DNA of 64,000 bases from Calonectria ilicicola (GCA_020809705.1 CP085834.1:3906001-3970000); one strand, 5' to 3'. Numbered from the stretch's first letter, positions 36,401-50,832 are shown. Made by a program: numbers and translations. Notes: generated by a model not told the origin, from the letters alone.

Positions 36401-38292
36401 TTAGATATTAGATTATTTAAGTTTAGTTAATAAGATTATAAAATTATTCTTAAAGATAGATCTAATATCTAATTTTATTTTATTTATAATCTTAATTAAA
36501 TTAAGCTTAATATTTTAAAGAAATATATTTAAAATATACTTAAAAAAAATATATTTATATTTTAAATTTTAAAATTAATTACTTTATTATATTTATATTT
36601 AAGAAAAATAAAAAATTATATTTTATTATAAATTATTAATAATTTAATAATATTATTATTAAAGATTATACTTTATTATTATTAATTAATAAAATAAAAA
36701 ATTATCTTTATAAAATTAATATTTTTATTATATTAGATTTTTAAGAAATATATAATCTTATTTATATTAAAGAAGAATATAAATAAAAAACTACTTTTTA
36801 AATTAAATTTAAATTATTTAAATATTTAATTATATTTTTTAAATTTATAAATATATTAATATTATTTTAATAAATAATAATTAATATATTATAAAAATAC
36901 TTAAATATCTTTATTATTTATTATTTAAATAATATTCTTATTTTCTTTAAAAATAAAAAAATATAAAAAATATATTTATAAAATCTTAAAAGCTTTTTAA
37001 AATATTAAATTTTTAATTAAATTAAAAAAAGTAAATTTTATATTTAAAAAATAAAATTTTTAAAATATATTATTAACTTTAATAAAATTTATATAAATCT
37101 AAAGAAAGTTATTATAATAAAAGATTAGAAGGAATTTATTAATATAAAGGAAATATAAGCTTTTTTAGATTTATTAATTATTATTAAAGATTTATTAAAG
37201 AATTTAATAAAATTATTTTAAATATAATAAAATTAATTAAAAAAAATTATTTTTTAATAAAAAAGTAAAATATAATAATTATTTAAAGTTATAAAAAATA
37301 CTATTTTAAAAGAATTTATCTTTATAATATTTAATTTTAATAAATCTATAAAATTAGAAATTAATATATTAGATTTTATTTTAAAAGCTTAGATTGGATA
37401 ATAAGATAAATAAGAAAACTTATATTTTATAATATTTTATTTATATAAGCTATATAATTTTAAATTAAATTATTTAATTTATAATAAAGAATTCCTTATT
37501 ATTATTAATATTTTTAAAGAATTCTAATAATATTTTTTAAAAAGTAATTATAAAATTATAATATATATTAATTATAAAAATATTATTTACTTTATAATTA
37601 CTTAAAAACTTAATAAAAAATAACTATAATATATAGAATATCTATCTAAATTCAATTACTAAATTATTTATATTAAAAGAACTAAAAATAATTATATTAA
37701 TATAATTAACTATTAATTTAATTATAATATAAAAAAATCAAAAATATAAAAAAAACTATTAATTTATAATACTAATAAAGACCTAAAATAAGCCTTAATT
37801 AATAAAATAATAATAAAAATAAAGAAAATAATTACTATTATAAAAGTAAAAGAACTACTATATATAATCAAAATTACTATTATAAAAATATTAATATAAT
37901 AAGTAAAATAAAGTAATTTATTATTAAGGAAAATTAAAGAATATAATCTAATACTTTTAAAAAAAGAAAAAATAAACTATTTATAAATATTAAAAAAATA
38001 ATAAATAAAATTAATAAAGAATATTTATAAATATCCTTTATATAATTATAAAGATATTAATAAAACCCTTAAATAAATTAAATAGATATTTTTCTTTAAT
38101 AAGATGAAAAAGAAAGTTGAATAAGTATATAAAGAATGTAATCTATATTAATACTTTAAAAAACCAAAATATAAACTATATAGATTATTATAATTATTCT
38201 CTATTATATAATAATTATAAGATTTAATTATAATAGACTTTATTATTAACTTTCTTTTATTAGTAGACCTTATTATAGAAATATATTATAAT
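33430..38292 (+). mobile_element. degraded Ty3/Gypsy copy 1 (plus strand)
   Basis: Plus-oriented remnant. A left LTR ends at about 33827. The reverse-transcriptase palm is readable at about 36.7-37.2 kb (YLNNILIFFK at about 36.9 kb, where the family has YLDDILIFSK; then a QAFL-type segment). RNase H follows, and the integrase zinc-binding module lies at about 38.0-38.17 kb (INKTLK, then KECNLYQ). The integrase core is cut off at about 38.29 kb where a minus-oriented LTR begins. Frames are full of stops, so it cannot be active. Borders are approximate. Confidence 0.78.
33454..33492 (+). repeat. 39-bp LTR-end sequence, left copy
   Basis: Starts TGTAACGGTCTGGTCAATTC and ends AACCAATC. It recurs in the same orientation at 38293-38331 with five transition-type differences only. 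At 38293 it is the outer end of a minus-strand Ty3 LTR. Here it is joined instead to plus-oriented LTR sequence, so this copy marks a rearranged junction. Confidence 0.7.
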
Positions 38293-38691
38293 TATAACAG
38301 TCTGGTTAATTCCCAACTTAATAAACCAATCAAAACAAAGGATTTATTATTAATAGAATAATTAAGCATATTATAATAAATAAAATAATAAAAATATTAT
38401 ATTAAGTAATAATTAATTATAATTAAAATAATTAAATTATATTAAAAGCTAATTAATTCCATTCCTTATAATAAGATCTAATCTATTTATATATTATTAT
38501 ATTTAAAGTTTTATTATTATAATAATTAAATAAAGTTAATTTGATTATATTTATTATAATCTTTAATTATATTAAATAAAGGCTATTTAACTTTACTTTT
38601 ATTAATTAATTATATAGGTTTAGGGTAGTTTAGTTTAATTGGTTAGGGTTCTGCTTATAGTTACTGTTTTTTAGGTGGTTGGGTTATAATA
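38293..38691 (-). repeat. 3' LTR of Ty3/Gypsy copy 2 (about 399 bp)
   Basis: On the minus strand it begins at 38691 with a mutated TGTTATAACCC, preceded by a purine tract (AAGAGGGAGAG) as expected of a polypurine tract. It ends at 38293 with the complement of the 39-bp LTR-end sequence, giving TG...CA ends before mutation. It is closely related to 49465-49851. Confidence 0.75.
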
Positions 38692-41600
38692 TAATACTCT
38701 CCCTCTTATTAATCTTATTCTAAGGCTAGGTAAATAGACTAATTTCCTTATTTATAATTATTATATATTTTTTTTTTTATTTTCTTATAATTTTTAGTAT
38801 TAATAGAATATTAGATTATATTATTAAGGTTATATCTTATTTTAAGATAATTAAAATTTATTAAAAGAATATTATTAAATTAATTAATAAATTTGATTTT
38901 AAGATATTTTATTATTTAACTTATTTTTATATTAAGTAGTTATTTTATATTATAATTAAGAGAAAAAGCTATTATAAAATTATAAGGATTTAAATAAATT
39001 AAAAGAAAAAAAGTATACTAAGGTATTAATATTATTAAAGGTATAATTATTTAAGGATTATAAAATTATTAATTAGAATAGTTTACTTGATTTTCTTTAT
39101 ATTGATTTTGGAAAAATACTTTTAGTATTTTTAAGTAATATATAAGGTGTTTGGCAGATTCCTAGATTATTTCCTTATAATCTTTTTATTTAATTTTAAA
39201 TTTTTTATTTTTTTCTTTTTTTATAGGATTTTTTTAACTTTTTATTAATCTTTTAGGTTTTTTATTTGTGGTTTATATTTAGATTTTATATTTATTTAGA
39301 TATTATTACTAGGTTCTAGTAGTAATATATAGAAGATAAAGTGAACCTTAATATTATTTAGAAGATTAAGTTTATAATTATTTTTTGATATTTTTTTTTA
39401 ATTAGGTATAATTTAATTTATATAAAGTTAATTTTTTTATTTTATTTTTTTTATTATAAGATTTTTTATTATTAAGTAGATTATATCTTTTTTTAAAAAG
39501 ATTAATTTTTTTAATTTTTTAAGATTATAATATTTTTTTATAATATTATAAATAAATTTAAGTTCAATTTTTATTTTTTTATATAGTTTTTTTAGATTAT
39601 TTAACTTAATTATTACTTTTACTTAGATTATATTTTCTAAAAAGGCTTAATAAGTATTTAATATAAAATCAAAATTAGCTTTTATTAATATTATTTTAAT
39701 ATTATAATTATAAAATATATTATATATTAATTATATAATAAGTAATTTTTTTACTTAATTAATTTATTTATAGTTAATATAGTATTATAGATATTACTTA
39801 ATTTCTTAATTTTAATATTTAGTTTATTTATTTATTTAAAGGTAGAAGATTATACTTAGTTTATAATTTAACCTTATTAAGGATATTAGGCTTTATTAAA
39901 ACTCAGATATAAATAGTTATCTTTTATTTAAGATGATTTTGGTTAGTAGTCTATATATAGTAATTATATATTAAAAAAAAGGCAGGTAAATTATTTTTCT
40001 TTTATTGCTTTATTATAAGGAAGGTAATGTATTGCTTTTATAAAATGATTAATAATAATAAAAATACTATTGTAGTATACTCTTATAATAGGGTCTATTA
40101 ATAAGGGAAGGTTAGTAATAAAGTCTATTGTGATTGAGTTTTATGGTTGTTGTGTGATAGGGAATGGTTATAATAATCTATATGGTTTATATCTTGGTTT
40201 TTTAGAGTGTTAATATAGGTTGTATTTTTTATATATTTATTTAATTTATTTAAGGGTTTTATTAATACCTTTATGGCTATATAAAGGATGTTTATAAATG
40301 TCTTTTATTAATTTTATTTGGTATTTTTCTAATACTTATAGATAATTTGTTTTTTCTTCTTTTAAAAGTACTAGATTATATTCTTCAATTTTCCTTAGTA
40401 ATAGATTACCTTATTTCACTTATTATATTAGTATTTTTATAATAATAATTTTAATTATATATAGTAATTCTTTTATTCTTATAATAATAATTATTTTCTT
40501 TATTTTTATTATTATTCTATTAATTAGGGCTTATTTTAGGCCTTTATTAATATTATAGATTAATAATTTTTTCTATATTTTTAATTTTTTTGTATTATAA
40601 TTAGATTGGTAGTTAATTATATTAGTATAATTATTCTTAGTTCTTTTAATATAAATAATTTAATAGTTAAATTTAGATAGGTATTTTATATATTATAATT
40701 ATCTTTTATTAAGTTTTTAAATAATTATAAAATAAGTAATATTTTTATAATTAATATATATTATAATTTTATAATTACTTTTTAAAAAATATTATTAGAA
40801 TTTTTTAAAAATATTAATAATAATAAGGAATTCTTTATTATAGATAAAGTAATTTAACTTAAAACTATATAATTTATATAAATAGAATATTATAAGGTAT
40901 AGATTTTCTTATTTATCTTATTATCCAATCTAAACCTCTAAAATAAAGTCCAATATATTAGTTTCTAATTTTATAAACTTATTAAGATTAAATATTATAA
41001 AAATAAGTTCTTCTAAAATAATATTTTTTATAACTTTAAATAATTATTATATTTTATTTTTTTATTAAAAAATAATTCCTTTCTTAATTAATTCTATTAT
41101 ATTTAAAATAATTTTATTAAATCCTTTAATAAATCTTTAATAATAATTAATAAATTTAAAAAAGCTTATACTTTCTTTATATTAATAAATTCCTTCTAAT
41201 CTTTTATTATAATAACTTTCTTTAAATCTATATAAATTTTATTAAAATTAATAATATATCCTAAGAATTCTACTTCTTAAATATAAAACTTACTTTTTTT
41301 AATTTAATTAGAAGTTTAATATCTTAAAGGGCTTTTAAGATCTTATAAATATATTTTTTATATTCTTTTTTATTTTTAAAGAAAATAAGGATATTATTTA
41401 AATAATAAATAATAAAAATATTTAAGTATTTTTATAATATATTAATTATTATTTATTAAAATAATATTAATATATTTATAAGTTTAAAAAGTATAATTAA
41501 ATATTTAAATAATTTAAATTTAGTTTAAAAAGTAGTTTTTTATTTATATTCTTTTTAATATAAATAAGATTATATATTCTTTTAAAATCTAATATAATAA

Positions 41601-42634
41601 AAATATTAGCTTTATAAAGATAATCTTTTATTTTATTAATTAATAATAATAAAATATAATCTTTAATAATAATATTATTAAATTATTAATAGTTTATAAT
41701 AAGATATAGCTTCCTATTTTTCTTAAATATAAATATAATAAAATAATTAACTTTAAAATTTAAAATATAGATATATTCTTTTTTAAGTATATCTTAAATA
41801 TATTTCTTTAAAGTATTAAGTTTAATTTAATTAAGATTATAAATAAAATAAAATTAAATATTAAATCTATTTTTAAAAATAATTTTATAATCTTATTAAT
41901 TAAATTTAAATAATTTAATATTTAATTTTTTTATAAAAAGCTTTTTATAGATTTAATATTATAAAAGTATATTATATAATTTATTTATTTTTATTTTAAT
42001 TTTTATTTTTTAAGGTTTTTATTAATTTATTAAAATTATATTTTAAAATAAATAATTATTTATTATTTTTATCTTTTTTAATTATTTTTATATTTATATT
42101 TTATTTCTTTAGATAATAAAGATTCTTCTTTACTTATATTTTTTATTTAATTAAGGCTAGAAGTTTAAGATCTTTTATTATATTTTATAAAAATATTACT
42201 AGCTATATTATACTCCTTAAATATTTATACCTAATTAGTATATTAGTAAATATTAAGATTATATTAGTATAATTATAAGTATTTTAAAATTAGATTATAT
42301 TATCTAATATTAATAATATTAAAAATTATTTTTTAGTTTTTTCCTTTAATAAAGACTTTTAGATAATTAATTTTCTTATTTATAATATTATTATTATATT
42401 TAAAAAGTATTCTTTTTATATTAATAATTTTATATAAATTAACTTTTATTATCTATAATAATTAAAGTTTATTAATTATTTAAGAATTTATATAATTTTA
42501 TTTAGCTCTACTATCTATTATAATATTATATTATTTCTTTTTAATTTTTACTTTTATTTTTAATTATTATTAAGGTTACTTTTTAATTATAAAATATAAA
42601 GCTTTTTAAAAAGTTCTTTTAATAATTTTAAAGA
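38692..42634 (-). mobile_element. degraded Ty3/Gypsy copy 2 (minus strand)
   Basis: Internal region of a minus-strand element lacking its own 5' LTR. The integrase core is readable at about 40.0-40.19 kb (TIDFITNLPLL, then FIIINHFIKAIHYLP on the minus strand), with the zinc module just upstream (about 40.2-40.36 kb) and the RT palm at about 41.4 kb. Relative to copies 1 and 3 it lacks a short segment of about 27 bp next to the zinc module (compare 44577-44603). Much of 38.9-40.6 kb keeps G but has lost C on the plus strand. Confidence 0.75.
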
Positions 42635-42784
42635 TTATTATATTCTAATTATAGTAATAATTATAATAATTATATTCTAATTATAATAATAATTATATAT
42701 ATATAGTAATTATAATTTAAGGTAGATAAATCTATCCTTTTTCTACTAAGTCTAACCGCCCTTATTATAGTATAAATTATAATA
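42635..42784 (-). repeat. truncated 3' LTR of Ty3/Gypsy copy 3
   Basis: On the minus strand it starts at 42784 directly after a purine tract (AGAGAAGGGATATTA) and matches the first about 150 bp of the LTR at 49465-49851, with transition changes. It then breaks off into the internal sequence of copy 2. Confidence 0.7.
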
Positions 42785-45700
42785 TAATATCCCTTCTCTA
42801 TTAATTCTTATTTTTAAGATTATATATATAATCTTAATATTATTTTTATTTAGGATAGATTAACTTAGACTTATAATTATCTTTTTTTAATATTAATAGT
42901 ATATTTAGTAAATCTATTTATTATTAATTTTATTTTACTAAAGATATTACTTTATTTAATTATAATATTATATCTTATTCTTTTTATTCTTTTAAAGGTT
43001 TTTATTACTAGATAATAGTTTAATTTCTTTATTATAGAAAGTATATATATTAAGATTATTCTTATAATATATTAAAAGTAATAATAAATTCTTATAAGGG
43101 ATTTTTATTTTTATAATATTTTTATAACTAATAAGTATAATAATAATTAAACTAAGTAAGGAATCCAATTATCTAAATAAAATAGAAGAATAAGCTAAAA
43201 AAGAGATATTAATTACTTAAATAAAGCTAAATAAAATCTTTACTTATTTAATATATTTATAAAAATAAAAGTATTTATTAAAATCTTATAATAAGAAAAT
43301 AATTTATTATAATTTATTATTTATAAATAATTTAAATAATATAATTTAAATAAAGTTAAAAGTAATAATTAATATATAGGTTTTAGGGGCTTTAGATATT
43401 ATTAATTAGAATACTATAGATTTTCCTTTTACTTCTTTTAAAGAAATACTTTTAATATTTTTAAATAATATATAAGATATTTAATAGATTTTAAAGTTAT
43501 TTCTTTATAATCTTTCTATTTAATTTTAAATTTCTTATCTTCTTCTTTTCCTTATAAGATTTTTTTAACTTCCTATTAATCTTCTAGATTTTTTATTTAT
43601 AGTTTATAATTAGATCTTATATTAATTTAAATACTATTACTAGATTTTAATAGTAAAATATAGAAAATAAAGTGAACTTTAATATTATTTAAAAGATTAA
43701 GTTTATAATTATTTTTTAATATTTCTTTTTAATTAAATATAATCTAATTTATATAAAATTAATTTTTTTATTTTATTTTTTTATTATAAGATTTTTTATT
43801 ACTAAATAAATTATATCTCTCTTTAAGAAAATTAATCTCTTTAACTTTTTAAAATTATAATATCTTTTTATAATATTATATATAAATTTAAGTTCAATTT
43901 TTATTTCTTTATATAATTTTCTTAGATTATTTAACTTAATTATAGCTTTTATTTAAATTATACTTTCTAAAAAAGCTTAATAAGTATTTAATATAAAACT
44001 AAAGTTAGTTTTTATAGATATTATTTTAATATTATAATTATAAAATATATTATATACTAATTATATAATAAATAATTTCTTTACCTAATTAATTTATTTA
44101 TAATTAATATAATATTATAAATATTATTTAATTTCCTAATTTTAATATTTAATTTATTTATTTATTTAAAGATAAAAGACTATACTTAGCTTATAATTTA
44201 ATTCTATTAAAAATATTAGGCTTTATTAAAACTTAAATATAAATAATTATTCTTTATTTAAGATAATTTTAGTTAATAGTTTATATATAATAATTATATA
44301 TTAAAAAAAAAATAAATAAATTATTTTTCTTTTATTACTTTATTATAAGGAAGATAATATACTATTTTTATAAAGTAATTAATAATAATAAAAATACTAT
44401 TATAATATACTCCTATAATAAGGTCTACTAATAAAAGAAGATTAATAATAAAATTCATTATAATTAAATTCTATAATCATTATATAATAAGAAATAGTTA
44501 TAATAATCTATATAGTTTATATCTTGGTTTTTAAAATATTAATATAAACTACATTCCTTATATACTTATTCAACTTTCTTTTTATCTTATTAAAGGAAAA
44601 TATTTATTTAACTTATTTAAAGGTTTTATTAATACCTTTATAACTATACAAAGGATATTTATAAATATCCCTTATTAACTCCATTTAATATTCCTCTAAT
44701 ACTTATAAATAATCTATTTTTTTCTTTTAAAAGTATTAAATTATATTCTTTAATTTTCCTTAATAATAGATTATTTTATTCTACTTATTATATTAATATT
44801 TCTATAATAATAATTTTAATTATATATAATAATCCTCTTATTTTTATAATAGCAATTATTTTCTTTATTTTTATTATTATTTTATTAATTAGGGCTTATT
44901 TTAGGTCTTTATTAGTATTATAAATTAATAGTTTTTTTTATATTTTTGATTTTTTTATATTATAATTAAATTAATAGTTAATTATATTAATATAATTATT
45001 TTTAGTTCTTTTAATATAAATAATTTAGTAATTGAATTTAGATAGATATTCTATATATTATAATTATCTTTTATTAAATTTTTAAATAATTATAAAGTAA
45101 ATAATATTTTTATAATTAATATATATTATAATTTTATAATTATTTTTTAAAAAATATTATTAGAATTTTTTAAAAATATTAATAATAATAAAGAATTCTT
45201 TATTATAAATAAAGTAATTTAATTTATAGTTATATAACTTATATAAATAAAATACTATAGAATATAGGTTTTCTTATTTATTTTATTATCTAATCTAGGC
45301 TCTTAAAATAAAATCTAATATATTAATTTCTAATTTTATAGGCTTATTAAGGTTAAATATTATAAGAATAAGTTCTTTTAAAATAATATTTTTTATAATT
45401 TTAAATAATTATTATATTTTATTTTTTTATTAAAAAATAATTCTTTTCTTAATTAATTCTATTATATTTAAAGTAATTTTATTAAATCCTTTAATAAATC
45501 TTTAATAATAATTAATAAATCTAAGAAAGGTTTATACTTCTTTTATATTAATAAGTTCCTTTTAATCTTTTATTATAATAACTTTCTTTAGGTTTATATA
45601 AATTTTATTAAAATTAATAATATATTCTAGAAATTCTATTTTTTAAATATAGAACTTACTTTTTTCTAATTTAATTAAAAGTTTAATATTTTAAAAAAGT

Positions 45701-48700
45701 TTTAAAATCTTATAAATATATTCTTTATATTCTTTTTTATTTTTAAAAAAATAAAGATATTATTTAAATAGTAAATAATAAAAATATTTAAATATTCTTA
45801 TAATATATTAATTATTATTTATTAAAATAATATTAATATATTTATAAATTTAAAAGATATAATTAAATATTTAAATAATCTAAACTTAATTTAAAAAGTA
45901 GTTTTTTATTTATATTCTTCTTTAATATAAATAAAATTATATACTTCTTTAAAATCTAATATAATAAAAATATTAATTTTATAAAAATAATTTTTTATTT
46001 TATTAATTAATAATAATAAAATATAATCTTTAATAATAATATTATTAAATTATTAATAATTTATAATAAAATATAATTTTCTATTTTTCTTAAATATAAA
46101 TATAATAAGATAATTAATTTTAAAATTTAAAATATAAATATATCCTTTTTTAAATATATTTTAAATATATTTTTTAAAATATTAAGCTTAATTTAATTAA
46201 GATTATAAATAAAATAAAATTAAATATTAAATCTATTTTTAAAGATAATTTTATAATCCTATTAATTAAATTTAAATAATCTAATATCTAGTTCTTTTAT
46301 AAAGAGCTTTTTATAAATTTAATATTATAAAAGTATATTATATAATCTATTTATTTTTACTTTAATCTTTATTTCTTTAAGACTTTTATTAATTTATTAA
46401 AATTATGTTTTAAAATATATAATAATCTATTATTATTACTTTTTTTAATTATTCTTATATTTATATTTTATTCCTTTAAATAATAAAGATTCTCCTTTAC
46501 TTATATCTTTTATTTAATTAAGATTAAAAGTTTAAGATCTTTTAATTAAATTTATAAAAATATTATTAATTATATTATATTTCTTAAGTATTTACACCTA
46601 ATTAATATATTAGTAAATATTAAGATTATATTAATATAATTATAAATACCTTAAAATTAGATTATATTATCTAATATTAATAATATTAAAGGTTATTTTT
46701 TAATTTTTTTTTAATAAAGATTTTTAAATAATTAATCTTTTTATTTATAATATTATTATTATATTTAAAAAATATTTTTTTTATATTAATAATTTTATAT
46801 AAATTAACTTTTATTATTTATAATAATTAAAATTTATTAATTATTTAAGAATTTATATAATTTTACTTAATTTTATTATTTATTATAATATTATATTATA
46901 ATTATTATTATTATTATTCTATTTATTTTTACTTTAATCTTTATTTCTTTAAGACTTTTATTAATTTATTAAAATTATGTTTTAAAATATATAATAATCT
47001 ATTATTATTACTTTTTTTAATTATTCTTATATTTATATTTTATTCCTTTAAATAATAAAGATTCTCCTTTACTTATATCTTTTATTTAATTAAGATTAAA
47101 AGTTTAAGATCTTTTAATTAAATTTATAAAAATATTATTAATTATATTATATTTCTTAAGTATTTACACCTAATTAATATATTAGTAAATATTAAGATTA
47201 TATTAATATAATTATAAATACCTTAAAATTAGATTATATTATCTAATATTAATAATATTAAAGGTTATTTTTTAATTTTTTTTTAATAAAGATTTTTAAA
47301 TAATTAATCTTTTTATTTATAATATTATTATTATATTTAAAAAATATTTTTTTTATATTAATAATTTTATATAAATTAACTTTTATTATTTATAATAATT
47401 AAAATTTATTAATTATTTAAGAATTTATATAATTTTACTTAATTTTATTATTTATTATAATATTATATTATTTTTTTTTAATTTTTACTTTTATTTTTAA
47501 TTATTATTAAGATTATTTTTTAATTATAAAATATAAAGCTTTTTAAAAAGTTTTTTTAATAACTTTAAAGATTATTATTTTAACTACTTTTATTACTTTT
47601 TTATAAAAAGCTTTATTTATTTTTTAATTTTACTTAATATTAGGCTATTACTTTATCTATTATATAAATATTATATTTAAGATTTTAATATTTATTTTAA
47701 AGTAATTTATTATAATTAAAGAATTTAAGTTTTTTAGTTCTAATATAATAAATTAATAATAAGGATTTCTTTTTATAATTTTATATTAATTAAAATATTT
47801 TCTATAAATATAATAAATAATTATATTTTCTACTTTAATAAAAAAGTATACTATTTTTTATTTTTATTCTATATAAATAAAATAATTATAATTATAATAA
47901 TTTATTTATAAAATTTCTTTATATTTTTTATATATTATATCTAATTAAGGGTTATCCTTTAGATATTAGATTAACTAGAAGTTAAGGTTTCCTAGTTGCC
48001 ACTTACTTTAAGCTAGTAGGAATACCTTATCTCTATCTTATAAAGGTTCTTTAATTTATTATATTATTTTTTATAAGTTAATTATTTACTTTTTTTCCTA
48101 TTTTTATTATAAGTATAAGTATCCTACTATATTAGGGCTTTATTAGTATAAATATTTAATATAAATATAAGAATTCTTATTTCCTTAGTTCATTTTAATT
48201 ATTTATATAATAAATATATTTTTCTTTTTTTTAAATTAATTATACTTTATAAATAGCTTTATTAACTTTCTATTATAAAATAAACTTAATTTTTTATAAT
48301 TTATAATTTTCTTTTTATTATTTAATAATAATAATTAATTTATATTTAAAAATAATAATAAAAATAACTTTTTCTATAATATCCCCTTTTCCCTCTAATA
48401 CTAAAGTCTATTGGTTTTTTATAATATTAAGTTATTTTTATTTTTTTAATATAAATTTAAATTAATTTCTTATTTTTAAAAAGTAATATTTAAAGTATTT
48501 ATATCCTTTCTTTTTATAATTAAAATAAATGATTTTACTTTTATTATAACCTTAAATAATATTAAGTTCTATTAATCCTAAATAAATCCTATATATAATA
48601 CTTTATTACTTATTTTAGATTTTTTCTTTATTTAAAATATATAAGGTTTTATTATTTTAAATATATTTTTTATATTAATTAAATTATCTTTTATTAATTT

Positions 48701-49464
48701 TAATAATACTTTTAATATACTTTAAGAATTTTTTTAATTAATTTTCCTTATAAATTTTATTCTTAATTTTACTTTTTAAGCCTTTATAATAAAGTTCTAT
48801 TAATATATTATTATTTTAAATTATTTATATTATAATTCTTTTAAATTTAATTAAATATTAATTATAAAATTTTATTTATTTAAATTTATATAATTAATTT
48901 ATAATTTACTATTCTATATTAATTATATTAAAATTATCTTTAATAATAATTTTAAAATTTTTTTAATTTTTAAAAATTTTTTAAATTTTTTTAATTTAAT
49001 TAATATTATTTTTATTTTTTAAATAATCTTTTATAATAAATTTAAATTATATTTTTATATTTTTTTAAAAAAGGATTTTAATATATAATACTTAAGCTTT
49101 AAAAGTTATAAATTAAATTAAAAAGAAATAAAAGTATTTTTTTATTTAAATAAGGAAAGAGATTATATTAATAATTTTCTTTAAAAAAGATTTTAAGATT
49201 AAAGATTTTAGAATTTTATTAATATTTTTACTTTTACTTTTTTTAATTATAATAATTCTAGCTTTTTTTATTTTAAATTAAACTTATATATTTATAAATT
49301 TTTTTTAATTTATTATAATTTTATAATTAATTTAATATTATTAGAAGAAGTAGTAATAATAAGGTTCTTTTTAGATATTATTATTATTTAATTATTAATA
49401 TAAATAATTAATTAAATAAAAGCTTTTAATATATAATAATTTAATTAAATAAAAGCTTTTAATA
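42785..49464 (-). mobile_element. degraded Ty3/Gypsy copy 3 (minus strand)
   Basis: The most complete copy. On the minus strand it runs from its 5' LTR (49465-49851) through a gag-like region and RT (about 46.1-45.3 kb; YLNNI-type palm at about 45.75 kb), RNase H, the integrase zinc module (about 44.7-44.5 kb) and core (about 44.5-44.3 kb), to a purine tract and partial 3' LTR at 42784. Every frame is destroyed by transitions. It holds an internal 572-bp tandem duplication listed separately. Confidence 0.78.
46347..47470. repeat. tandem duplication, 572-bp period, apparently identical copies
   Basis: The sequence starting CTATTTATTTTTACTTTAATC-type at 46347 recurs from 46919. Homopolymer lengths that I compared (9 T, 8 T) and all checked words are the same in both copies. 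Copy A ends near 46896 and is followed by a short TAA/TTA microsatellite-like filler before copy B. The duplication therefore post-dates the RIP mutations or is an assembly artefact. Confidence 0.75.
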
Positions 49465-49851
49465 TATAATAATTTAATTAATTTTTAATTTAATAAATTA
49501 ATTAAAATAAAGGATTTATTATTAATAGAATAATTAGGTATATTATAATAAATAAAGTAATAAAAATATTATATTAAATAATAGTTAATTATAATTAAAA
49601 TAATCAAATTATATTAAAAGTTAATCAAAACTATCCTTTACAGTTAGCTTTAATCCATCTATATACTTCTAAGCTTAATACATAATCACTAAGTATTACA
49701 GTAATTATATCCTGATTATAGTAATAATCATAATAATTATATCCTAATTGTAATAGTGATCATATATATATAGTAATCATAGTTTAGGGTAGGTGGGTCT
49801 ATCCTTTTTCTGCCGAGTCTGACCGCCCTTGTTGTGGCATGGGTCATAACA
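49465..49851 (-). repeat. 5' LTR of Ty3/Gypsy copy 3 (387 bp)
   Basis: On the minus strand it starts at 49851 with an unmutated TGTTATGACCC and ends near 49465. The outer about 230 bp (49.62-49.85 kb) still have normal composition (for example AGTCTGACCGCCCTTGTTG on plus), while the inner part is RIP-mutated. Confidence 0.75.
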
Positions 49852-50832
49852 CTAACTATAGATTTTATAGTAACCAAGGTAAAAAAGTAATATAATACTA
49901 AATATCAATTAATCCAACTTAAGGTTAATAATAAGATCTACTTATAATTATATTATAAATATTACTTACTAAATAAGCCACTATATAAATAATTATAATA
50001 ATAATTAGGCTTATTTATAATTAAAAGAATAATTAATAATTTAATATATAAGCTAGATCTACTAGGTAATATAAAAATATACCTAATAATCTTATATTAA
50101 TAGCTTATACTAGCTTATACTAATAACTTCTAATTAAAAAAACTTAAATTAATTTTTAAAAATAATAAAGCCAATTAATATAAAATAAATAAGATTTTTA
50201 ATTAGAAAAATTAATATATTAATAAATATAATCTAATAATTATAAAAAAATATTAAATAAATTAGAAAGATTATAAATACTACTAGATTATATAGATCTA
50301 GGCAGAGAATATCAATCTAAACTTAATTATAGAATTTTAATATTAATAAGCTTCTAAAAATAATATCCTTCAACTAGCCTAATAACTTCAAGATTATAAT
50401 AAAAAATAGACTAAAGCCCCTATTATTACTCCTAGCATAAAAAAATCACTAAACAAAAAAAACCAAGCTAACTTTATAAGATCTTCTTACTAATAGCTAA
50501 AAAAGAAAATAAAACCATCTTACTACTAAAACAACAATCTAAAAGATCTTATAAATATCTTAAGCTAAACCAACAAAAGAATAATATAAGCCTAAATCCT
50601 CCCAAGCAATAACTAAAGCAATTATATAAGACTCCCTTACTAATCATCAATCCAAGATCTAGCCTAAATCCCCCTACAAAGAAACCTAGAGAGTAACCCT
50701 CTAAGAATAAGATTATTATTTAAATAAATTAAAGGAAAAGATTATATAAAATATAAAAATTTAAAATAAGAAAATATATATAATATTTTAATTATTAAAA
50801 ATAATAAATAATTTCTTAAATATATTAAGATA

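Noticed and set aside
36700..38170. Ty3 pol genes as coding features
   Set aside because: Only scattered motifs survive between many stops, so they are described as part of the element and not as genes.
32803..50832. AT-only block as mitochondrial insertion or centromere
   Set aside because: LTRs, target duplication, and readable RT and integrase motifs with transition-only differences show a RIP-mutated retrotransposon nest. A role as centromere cannot be tested from sequence.
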